Below the pieces are notes generated by a model that was not told the origin of the DNA, did no database searches, and saw only the letters and a program-made list of their open reading frames with translations. A stretch of DNA of 6,389 nt from Crocinitomicaceae bacterium (GTDB lineage Bacteria; Bacteroidota; Bacteroidia; Flavobacteriales_D; Crocinitomicaceae), in the NCBI GenBank assembly GCA_030830385.1, contig JAURNA010000021.1, positions 1 to 6,389 on the forward strand. Direction: 5' to 3'. Numbering within the stretch: the stretch's first letter is position 1; every line of letters starts with the position of its first letter. Made by a program: the position numbers and the translations under genes. Of this stretch, positions 1-5,591 are shown piece by piece.

Positions 1-1
1 C

Positions 2-517
2 GGAAATACATGGATTGGTCAGTGCGGAAACTATACGGTTGAGGGAACAAGTGCAAACGGAAGTGTTCAGCCGGACGGTGAACCTGTCTATGAAGGGTTC
101 CGGACTTCATGGGTACTCGAAGAGATTAGCCTGAGTGATTACCTGGGGCAAGTCATTCGTGTTCGATTCATCCTCGAAGCCGATGGAGGTATTCGTGAGG
201 ATGGATTCTACTTCGATGACTTTCAGGTGAGTTTCAATCAGTCAACCAATGCAGGAATTGATGAATTAAGTGTGCAGGCAAAAGCAATTCCAAACCCGGC
301 AAATGATCAGGCATACATCAGTCTTCCTATTGTCATCAACGACGGTAGCTTGAAGGTATATGATCAGTCTGGACACATGATGCAGAGTATCGAAGTAACG
401 GAACAAACGAACAAGATTACCCTAGATACACAATCGTTACCGCAAGGAGTTTACCACGTCTTTATCAACGATGGATTGAACGATTGGAAACCTGTAAAGT
501 TGGTGGTGGTTCACTAA
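2..517 (+). CDS. 3' end of a T9SS-secreted protein, probably an M14-type zinc carboxypeptidase (5' truncated)
   Basis: The reading frame is open from base 2 to a TAA stop at 515-517, giving the last 171 residues of a protein that starts outside the window. Residues about 1-78 look like the beta-sandwich accessory domain that follows the catalytic domain in many Bacteroidota M14 zinc carboxypeptidases. The key signs are a Gln-Pro-x-Gly-Glu-Pro-Val-Tyr-x-Gly stretch, a Trp-Val-x-Glu-Glu-Ile-Ser-Leu segment and the signature DGFYFDDF at residues 67-74. Residues about 90-171 form a T9SS type A sorting domain, with the PNPA motif at 97-100, an LKVYDQSG strand, LPQGVYHV and a closing KLVV strand. 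By family knowledge this domain directs export across the outer membrane and is removed or anchored at the surface. The catalytic part is not in the window, so the peptidase assignment is inferred; an M6 immune-inhibitor-like protein is the main alternative. The sorting domain itself is secure. Confidence 0.8.
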   Translation, partial: GNTWIGQCGNYTVEGTSANGSVQPDGEPVYEGFRTSWVLEEISLSDYLGQVIRVRFILEADGGIREDGFYFDDFQVSFNQSTNAGIDELSVQAKAIPNPANDQAYISLPIVINDGSLKVYDQSGHMMQSIEVTEQTNKITLDTQSLPQGVYHVFINDGLNDWKPVKLVVVH

Positions 518-556
518 GATATGCCAACCCGTTACAAACGATCATTTTCCCAGTTC

Positions 557-1147
557 TCAACCGTGCATTGTCTCGCTCTTCCCGTATTTTTCCATCAGGG
601 AAGCTTCAAAATCAAGGAACTCCTGCCAGCGTTGCTCCACGTTGATCCCATTCCCATACTTGCGGGCAAAAGTCAGAAAGGTTGTGTAATGTCGCGCTTC
701 GCTTTCCATCAGGCTGCGGTAAAATACCCGTAATTCTTCATCGTTGATTTCTTCGGAAAGAATGCGAAATCGCTCGCAGCTTCGTGCTTCAATCATTGCG
801 GCAAACATCATGCGATTCACCAATTGATTTTCACGAGACCCTCCTGCATTTCGTTGCTTCATATATTGGGCCAGATCATTCACGTAAGGATCTTTTCGCT
901 CAAAGCCGAGACGCATTCCCCGCTTCAGAATTTCATCATGTACAAGGCCAAAATGCTCCATTTCTTCCATGGCTATTTCCGTCATGGCTTTCACGAGATC
1001 TTCGTATTCAGGATACTTCACAATGACCGATATGGCATTGCTTGCAGCCTTTTGCTCACAATAAGCATGATCCGTCAAGATTTCACCAATGTTCTTCTCT
1101 ACGATGTTCACCCATCTTGGATCCGTTGGAAGTTTCAATCCGAGCAT
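557..1147 (-). CDS. miaE: tRNA-(ms2io6A) hydroxylase MiaE
   Basis: This encodes a 196-residue protein of the MiaE family, an oxygen-dependent non-haem diiron monooxygenase. It hydroxylates the isopentenyl side chain of 2-methylthio-N6-isopentenyladenosine at position 37 of tRNAs reading U-starting codons, acting after MiaA and MiaB. The ferritin-like ligand set is complete: Glu in HAYCEQKAA (residue 31 from the chosen start), Glu-x-x-His in EEMEHF (62 and 65), Glu in MIEARSCERF (120) and Glu-x-x-His in ESEARHY (150 and 153). I start it at the ATG at 1147 (MLGLKLPTDPRW). The in-frame TTG at 1165 lies inside a promoter box and is unlikely to be transcribed. It is monocistronic in this window: convergent with the secreted protein on the left (39 bp apart) and divergent from the phosphatase on the right. 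No miaA or miaB is visible. The family assignment is strong; activity is inferred from the intact ligands. Confidence 0.92.
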   Translation of the reverse strand: MLGLKLPTDPRWVNIVEKNIGEILTDHAYCEQKAASNAISVIVKYPEYEDLVKAMTEIAMEEMEHFGLVHDEILKRGMRLGFERKDPYVNDLAQYMKQRNAGGSRENQLVNRMMFAAMIEARSCERFRILSEEINDEELRVFYRSLMESEARHYTTFLTFARKYGNGINVEQRWQEFLDFEASLMEKYGKSETMHG

Positions 1148-1162
1148 AAAATACGTTTTACG

Positions 1163-1170
1163 CAAAGTTA
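1163..1170 (-). promoter_or_regulatory. Putative Bacteroidota -7 box for miaE
   Basis: On the minus strand these bases read TAACTTTG, an exact match to the Bacteroidota sigma-A -7 consensus TAnnTTTG. The box ends 15 bases before the ATG at 1147, so a start site a few bases downstream would leave a leader of roughly 10 nt. No TTG -33 element stands at the usual distance (about bases 1187-1193), so the promoter is supported by the -7 box and position alone. Confidence 0.5.
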
Positions 1171-1195
1171 AACCAGATGGATGGTTTCGCTGCGA

Positions 1196-1203
1196 TATAT
1201 TCG
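1196..1203 (+). promoter_or_regulatory. Weak candidate -7 box for the phosphatase gene
   Basis: TATATTCG differs at one position from TAnnTTTG and lies 26 bases before the phosphatase ATG, within the 82-bp divergent region. No clear TTG -33 element is found upstream. It is the best match I can see between miaE and the phosphatase but is weak. No recognisable Pho-box direct repeat is evident. Confidence 0.2.
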
Positions 1204-1229
1204 ATATTTTAGCTGTAAATCGATGGTTT

Positions 1230-2879
1230 ATGAAGAAGTGGAAGGTAACTCTTGCGTGTGTTTTTGCCAGCTTGATGAGCTTGGGTCAGCAGGATCAGTC
1301 ACCGAAATTAGTAGTGGGAATTGTTGTGGATCAAATGTGTTACGAATACCTCTACCGTTATTACGACAAGTATTGCGAAGGTGGGTTCAAGCGCTTCATG
1401 AACAACGGAACAAACTGTCGAAATACCAATTACAACTATGTCCCCACGTACACAGGTCCCGGTCACGCATCGATTTACACAGGAACCACTCCCTCCGATC
1501 ATGGAATTGTAGCGAACGAATGGTACAGTCGTCATGAGAACAAGGAAGTCAACTGTGTGGAGGATACTGCGGTGAACACTATCGGATCAGAATCGGCTTA
1601 TGGAAAATACTCCCCCCAACGCCTGAAGTCAAATACAATTACGGATCAACTGAAATTGACCTATCCAAAAGCGAAAGTTGTGTCCATGTCGATCAAGAAC
1701 AGAGGCGCGATCCTTCCGGGTGGACACTTGAGTGATGGGTCATATTGGTTTGATTTCGAAACGGGACAGTTGATTTCCTCCACGTTTTTTGCCACTGAAT
1801 TACCCAATTGGGTTCAGAAATTCAACAAACGAAAGTATCCCGAGAAATGCCTGAAAGAGGAGACGTGGAATACATTACTTCCGATTGAGGAATACCACGA
1901 GAGTCTTGGCGATGACCGCAAATACGAACGATTGTTGGTCGGCAAAGAAACACCAACATTCCCATACAACCTAAAGGCAATGACAAATGACTCGTTGCAT
2001 TATGGGCTTTTCACGAGCACGCCATTTGCGAATACCTATCTCACAGATTTTGCACTCAAGGCGATTGAAAATGAGGATTTAGGTACAGACGGGCAAACGG
2101 ATATGTTGTGTATTAGTTATTCGACCCCCGATATTATCGGACATTCTTTCGGCCCCTATTCGATAGAAATTGAAGACACGTATCTGCGCCTTGATTTGGA
2201 GGTGAAACGCTTATTGCAAACCCTGGATAGCAACATAGGGAAAGGCGAATACATTGTATTCATCACAGCTGATCACGCGGTGGTGCCCGTTCCACAATTT
2301 CTAACCGACAAAGGCCTTCCGGGCGGATATGTCTTTATGGATTCCATCATAAGTACCATCGATTCTCTGTGCGAATTACGATTCGGAGCCCGATTGCTTG
2401 AGCATTGCGATAACCTGAACATGTACCTGAACAACGACCGGATTGATTCACTCGGTTTGCAGAAAAATGACGTTGTTGCGTTTTTCGGGCAGCATTTGAT
2501 TCCGTGGAAGGGAATCAAGCGGGTTTTCACGACCAACGAATTGTACGAAGCGGGCAAAGACCACGGTTGGAAAGACATGATTCGCCGAGGAATCCATCAT
2601 CGTGAAAGTGGAGACATTGTAGTGATGCTGGAGCCAGGATACCTTCCAAAATTAACAGATTCAGAAGAAGCGCGCAAAGGAACCAGTCATGGTTCGGCAT
2701 ATGGGTACGATACGCACGTACCGTTGCTTTGGTACGGAAAAGGAATTGAGAAGCAGGAGGTATTCCGGAATATTAACATTACCGATATCAGTGCTACACT
2801 CATCCACATGTTGTACCTGCAACGCCCGAACGCAATGAGCGGTCAACCTATTGTTGAACTTCTGCCTCACGGACGGTAA
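1230..2879 (+). CDS. pafA: PafA-type exported alkaline phosphatase (phosphate-insensitive monoesterase family)
   Basis: This encodes 549 residues, close to the 546 of Elizabethkingia PafA. I chose the ATG at 1230 because it yields a Lys-Lys-rich, hydrophobic Sec signal peptide (residues 1 to about 19, ending SLMSLG); the frame extends further upstream but only as antisense of miaE. Residues that match the PafA two-zinc active site are Asp34 (VVDQM), nucleophile Thr75 (YTGPGHAS), Asp301 and His305 (STPDIIGHS), Asp348-His349 (TADHA) and His496 (YDTHVPL). Asn96 and the Lys156-x-Arg158 pair (SIKNRGA) match the PafA residues that contact phosphate, which argues for phosphomonoesterase rather than phosphodiesterase/NPP activity. 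Spacing between motifs equals PafA except for about 14 extra residues before His496. By family knowledge it would release phosphate from organic monoesters in the periplasm. Its 3' end overlaps tilS tail to tail by 32 bp. Family certain; substrate inferred. Confidence 0.9.
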   Translation: MKKWKVTLACVFASLMSLGQQDQSPKLVVGIVVDQMCYEYLYRYYDKYCEGGFKRFMNNGTNCRNTNYNYVPTYTGPGHASIYTGTTPSDHGIVANEWYSRHENKEVNCVEDTAVNTIGSESAYGKYSPQRLKSNTITDQLKLTYPKAKVVSMSIKNRGAILPGGHLSDGSYWFDFETGQLISSTFFATELPNWVQKFNKRKYPEKCLKEETWNTLLPIEEYHESLGDDRKYERLLVGKETPTFPYNLKAMTNDSLHYGLFTSTPFANTYLTDFALKAIENEDLGTDGQTDMLCISYSTPDIIGHSFGPYSIEIEDTYLRLDLEVKRLLQTLDSNIGKGEYIVFITADHAVVPVPQFLTDKGLPGGYVFMDSIISTIDSLCELRFGARLLEHCDNLNMYLNNDRIDSLGLQKNDVVAFFGQHLIPWKGIKRVFTTNELYEAGKDHGWKDMIRRGIHHRESGDIVVMLEPGYLPKLTDSEEARKGTSHGSAYGYDTHVPLLWYGKGIEKQEVFRNINITDISATLIHMLYLQRPNAMSGQPIVELLPHGR

Positions 2880-4113
2880 TTCGAAGCAATTCACCTGAGT
2901 TTGCAAGGGTTCGAATTCTGCCTGAAACTTTCAGTCCGGGACACCAGATAATCCCTTCATCGTCGTGAACAACCTGAACATTTCGCTTGGCATTTCCCGT
3001 GATTCCGGCATCTCGAATGATCGCTGAAATTAAGGTAGTTCCATTCAAGCCAATCGGGGCAATCCTGTCTCCAACTCGCCACGGTCGGATTTTTAATTCG
3101 CCTCGAACGACACTTCTGTCCAAATAGAGTGTATGGAGATCATAGGAATGCGGAACGTGCGGAGCGGTTTCGATCTGAAGTTCAAATTCAGTCTCTTCAC
3201 GGAGAATAAATTCGATTCCCTCGTGGGTTTTCTGCAAAGAAGAAAAGTCGGGATGATCAATGAGAAAATGCTTGCCTTTTGAACTTTCGATGAATGCACG
3301 GAATGCATCAAGGCGTCGAATGGGAATCTCCAATTGACGGAGCAACTCTACACGTTCGAATTCATTCAGATTTTCGAGTTGTTCAGTAGAAATAAACTGG
3401 TTTTCCATTGCCTGTGAAACGAGAAGCGAAATTGTTTGCTCAAGCCGAAGTTGCTCCGCACGAAATGCCTTACTCAAGACCAATACGCTCTCATCCAATT
3501 CGGAGATGTGATTCCTCAGCCAGGGCAACACGACCAATCGTATCAAGTTTCGTCGATACGTAAAAGAAGCATTGCTGCTGTCTTCCCGCCAGGAAATCCC
3601 ATATGAATTTGCCGCCTTTTCCAGATCGTTCCGTGGTATGTTTAGAAAGGGTCTGTGGATTCCTCTTCTCTCGGGATGCATACCGGATAAACCCGCAATT
3701 CCTGACCTTCTGGCAAGATGCAGGAAGAAGGTTTCTACCTGATCATCCCTGTGATGTCCGAGGACCAGGACATTCGCTGAAGATATTAGGATTTCCCTGA
3801 ACCAATTATGACGGAAATCCCTTGCCTTTTCCTGAAGATTACCGCCCGATTCCAGTTCTTTTTTGAGGTCAACGGTTCGAACGACTACCTCCAGATCGAG
3901 TTCCTCGCCGATGTTACGGACAAATGCTTCATCACCGTCTGATTCGCTTCCGCGTAACCCGTAATTCACGTGGATAATGGTCACTTTCGGGTGATATCGA
4001 CTCACCAGATAGGTCAACAGTGTGGAATCCATGCCACCGCTGCAAGCAACGTGGAGGTGTTTGTCCTTGTGGAGTGTGCAGAAGTGTTCAATATGTGCTT
4101 CAAGATTCTCCAT
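2848..4113 (-). CDS. tilS: tRNA(Ile)-lysidine synthase TilS
   Basis: This encodes 421 residues. TilS uses ATP to join lysine to cytidine 34 of the CAU-anticodon tRNA(Ile), which changes its codon from AUG to AUA and its charging from Met to Ile; the gene is essential in most bacteria. The N-terminal PP-loop ATPase domain shows the SGGMDS loop at 25-30, HVNYGLRGSES at 48-58, GHHRDDQVET at 119-128, GLSGM at 141-145, WREDSSN at 175-181 and RRNLIR at 187-192. A middle helical part follows, then a C-terminal TilS domain from about residue 340 (IRPWRVGDRIAPIG). The frame is open to 4227, but I start at the ATG at 4113, which gives the usual short lead before the PP-loop; the extra 38 residues are the pabB tail in another frame. 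It overlaps the pabB stop by 14 bp, so translational coupling is likely. Its last ten codons overlap the phosphatase gene on the opposite strand. Confidence 0.95.
   Translation of the reverse strand: MENLEAHIEHFCTLHKDKHLHVACSGGMDSTLLTYLVSRYHPKVTIIHVNYGLRGSESDGDEAFVRNIGEELDLEVVVRTVDLKKELESGGNLQEKARDFRHNWFREILISSANVLVLGHHRDDQVETFFLHLARRSGIAGLSGMHPERRGIHRPFLNIPRNDLEKAANSYGISWREDSSNASFTYRRNLIRLVVLPWLRNHISELDESVLVLSKAFRAEQLRLEQTISLLVSQAMENQFISTEQLENLNEFERVELLRQLEIPIRRLDAFRAFIESSKGKHFLIDHPDFSSLQKTHEGIEFILREETEFELQIETAPHVPHSYDLHTLYLDRSVVRGELKIRPWRVGDRIAPIGLNGTTLISAIIRDAGITGNAKRNVQVVHDDEGIIWCPGLKVSGRIRTLANSGELLRITVREAEVQQ
2878..2917. repeat. 8-bp inverted repeat at the phosphatase stop codon
   Basis: AATTCGAA (2878-2885) and TTCGAATT (2910-2917) form perfect 8-bp arms with 24 bases between. 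The left arm begins inside the phosphatase TAA stop, and the whole element lies in tilS coding sequence. There is no T-tract after the right arm, so it is not a classical intrinsic terminator. Chance is possible, because the core TTCGAA is common in this part of the window. Confidence 0.3.
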
Positions 4114-5305
4114 GCATTCCGTCAAGAATTCTTCGAATTTTCGTTTGGCATTCTTCGTATTCCAATGCAGGATCTGATAACACCGTGATGGCACTGCCCA
4201 CGGAGCAGGAAGAAATGCGTTTTGCACGGTTGTGAAGAATCGATCGGATCATGACGTTGAGCTCAAAATCGCCGTTGGGTTCCACAAAACCGACAGTGCC
4301 GGAATATAGACCACGTTTAAACGATTCCTGGGATTCGATCAATTCCATTGCACTAATTTTCGGGGCTCCGGTCATTGACCCCATCGGGAAAGTGGCACGC
4401 AGAATTTCCGAAAAGGAGGTTGATGAAGGAATGTCACATACTACTCTGGAAATCAGTTGGTGCACGGTCTCGAATGTATAAATCCCGAAAAGTTCTTCCA
4501 CCTTAACCGAAGCCGGTGATGCAATCCGAGACAGATCGTTTCGAACCAAATCCACGATCATGATATTTTCGGATCGTTCCTTTGGATCGTTGTACAATTC
4601 TTCTTTTAGTGCTTCATCTTCCTTGACAGTAGCTCCACGGCGACGTGTTCCTTTGATGGGTTCTGAGATCAAACGCTGTCCTTTTCTCGAAAGAAATCGC
4701 TCAGGACTACCCGAGAAAATGCAGAAGTTGTCAAAGTTCATGTAGCAGGAGAACGGAGCTTTGGTAATCGCGTTTAACTTATGGTAATACGATTGCGGAT
4801 TCTCAATTGTGACGTTTTCAGCAAGGTATTCATGACAGAAATTAACTTCGTAAACCGTTCCGTGTTGAATGGCCTTCTTGAGCTCCTTCACGCGTCTGAT
4901 ATACTCCTCTCGGGAAATTGTCGGTTCGAAGAAGTGTGGAAATGCTTGAGAAGATTGCTCTTTCGAACGAAAAAAATCTTCCACGTCGTACTGTAAATTG
5001 GGAGAATAATCGCCACGAACCTCGGTAATCATCTCACCTTCGAGTAATACAACTGTAGATGGAACCCATGCAACGACTTCAGGAATCCCCACATGATCCG
5101 AATTGTTTGATGTTAGGTTCTCAATCTTGTTTTTAAGGTCGTAGCTAATTGCAAGAACGATATCTTTTCCTTGATGATTCGAAAGGAATTGATCAAGCTC
5201 CGATAGAGAATCCCTCTCACTACCCATCACCAATTGATGAGTCATTCCAAGTGCCAAACGCGAGGTTCCATCATTCGAATTAAAGTATGCAAGTTCCTGA
5301 TGCAT
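4100..5305 (-). CDS. pabB: Aminodeoxychorismate synthase component I (PabB)
   Basis: This encodes 401 residues of the chorismate-binding family shared by TrpE, PabB and isochorismate synthases. With a PabA glutaminase, PabB converts chorismate plus ammonia to 4-amino-4-deoxychorismate, the precursor of the p-aminobenzoate part of folate. PIKGT at 216-220 places Lys218 where PabB enzymes have the nucleophilic lysine and TrpE has alanine (PIAGT), which favours PabB over anthranilate synthase. Other family motifs are GTVYEVNF at 149-156, SGSPERFL at 198-205, ENIMIVDLVRNDL at 246-258, FPMGSMTGAPK at 306-316 and SDPALEYEEC at 377-386. The N-terminal part is about 50 residues shorter than in E. coli PabB (453). 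I start at the ATG at 5305; the TTG at 5311 sits in a promoter box. pabA and pabC are not in the window. It overlaps tilS by 14 bp as the first gene of a two-gene operon. Confidence 0.9.
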   Translation of the reverse strand: MHQELAYFNSNDGTSRLALGMTHQLVMGSERDSLSELDQFLSNHQGKDIVLAISYDLKNKIENLTSNNSDHVGIPEVVAWVPSTVVLLEGEMITEVRGDYSPNLQYDVEDFFRSKEQSSQAFPHFFEPTISREEYIRRVKELKKAIQHGTVYEVNFCHEYLAENVTIENPQSYYHKLNAITKAPFSCYMNFDNFCIFSGSPERFLSRKGQRLISEPIKGTRRRGATVKEDEALKEELYNDPKERSENIMIVDLVRNDLSRIASPASVKVEELFGIYTFETVHQLISRVVCDIPSSTSFSEILRATFPMGSMTGAPKISAMELIESQESFKRGLYSGTVGFVEPNGDFELNVMIRSILHNRAKRISSCSVGSAITVLSDPALEYEECQTKIRRILDGMHGES

Positions 5306-5308
5306 ACC

Positions 5309-5316
5309 CAAATTTA
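5309..5316 (-). promoter_or_regulatory. Putative Bacteroidota -7 box for pabB-tilS
   Basis: On the minus strand these bases read TAAATTTG, an exact TAnnTTTG match. Only 3 bases separate it from the ATG at 5305. A start site 4-7 nt downstream of the box would fall at or next to that ATG, which would make the transcript leaderless. No clear TTG -33 element is present at about 5334-5340, where the minus strand gives only TTC, so a promoter further upstream cannot be excluded. Confidence 0.4.
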
Positions 5317-5388
5317 GTCACGATTCGACAGAGAACGCCGAAAACACCCACAGAAAATATTCATCCGTAGGGCTAAAATGCTCATTAC

Positions 5389-5407
5389 TTGAGCCGTTTG
5401 ACTCAAA
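5389..5407. repeat. Nested short palindromes in the pabB/secreted-protein intergenic region
   Basis: TTTGACTCAAA at 5397-5407 is an 11-bp palindrome with a single central C. Its right half also pairs with TTGAG at 5389-5393 (TTGAG-N8-CTCAA). The two pairings are mutually exclusive. The element lies about 85 bases upstream of the pabB start and about 190 upstream of the secreted protein, so it could be an operator for either gene. No known regulator site was recognised. Confidence 0.25.
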
Positions 5408-5423
5408 TGGCACAAGATCGGAA

Positions 5424-5447
5424 AATATCAACATTTTGTTAAATATG
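5424..5447. repeat. Imperfect AT-rich inverted repeat
   Basis: The core AACA-TTT-TGTT (5430-5440) is flanked by ATAT on both sides (5425-5428 and 5443-5446) with small unpaired bulges. It is too AT-rich and interrupted to be a good terminator, and it is recorded as a possible protein-binding site only. Confidence 0.15.
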
Positions 5448-5504
5448 TGGACCAATGTGTCTGAAAGTGTGCCGAAAAGGGTAAAATGATCGATAAGTAG
5501 AAGA

Positions 5505-5537
5505 TGTTATAATGCACGCATAATATATGCATGCATA
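5505..5537 (+). promoter_or_regulatory. Candidate promoter/operator: TATAAT with paired ATGCAYGCAT repeats
   Basis: TG-n-TATAAT (5505-5513) matches an extended -10 element of the enterobacterial kind, but no matching -35 is present and Bacteroidota normally use TAnnTTTG. It runs into ATGCACGCAT (5512-5521), which recurs as ATGCATGCAT (5527-5536) 15 bp downstream. The second copy lies in the perfect 12-bp palindrome TATGCATGCATA (5526-5537). The block ends 54 bases before the ATG of the downstream secreted-protein gene. A nearby TATCCTTG (5543-5550) is a one-mismatch alternative -7 box. All of this is positional inference. Confidence 0.25.
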
Positions 5538-5591
5538 GCAACTATCCTTGGTTTTAGGCGTCGTTTTTATGGTGCTGTCAACTCTTCATAT

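Noticed and set aside
518..556. Possible terminator between the left secreted protein and miaE
   Set aside because: The 39-bp gap contains no GC-rich stem followed by a T-tract on either strand.
521..1171. Plus-strand frames overlapping miaE
   Set aside because: They are antisense shadows of a gene with a complete diiron motif set and show no family features.
1089..1229. Longer phosphatase start giving 47 extra residues
   Set aside because: The extension is antisense to the 5' end of miaE and its promoter box, is not signal-peptide-like, and would bury the clear signal peptide that starts at 1230.
1148..1229. Pho-box for phosphate control of the phosphatase
   Set aside because: No pair of spaced direct repeats resembling a PhoB site is visible in the 82-bp divergent region.
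4114..4227. Longer TilS start giving 38 extra residues
   Set aside because: This is pabB coding sequence read in another frame; the ATG at 4113 gives the normal distance to the PP-loop motif.
3603..4996. Several short plus-strand frames opposite tilS and pabB
   Set aside because: All lie antisense to strongly conserved coding regions, lack start signals and show no recognisable domains.
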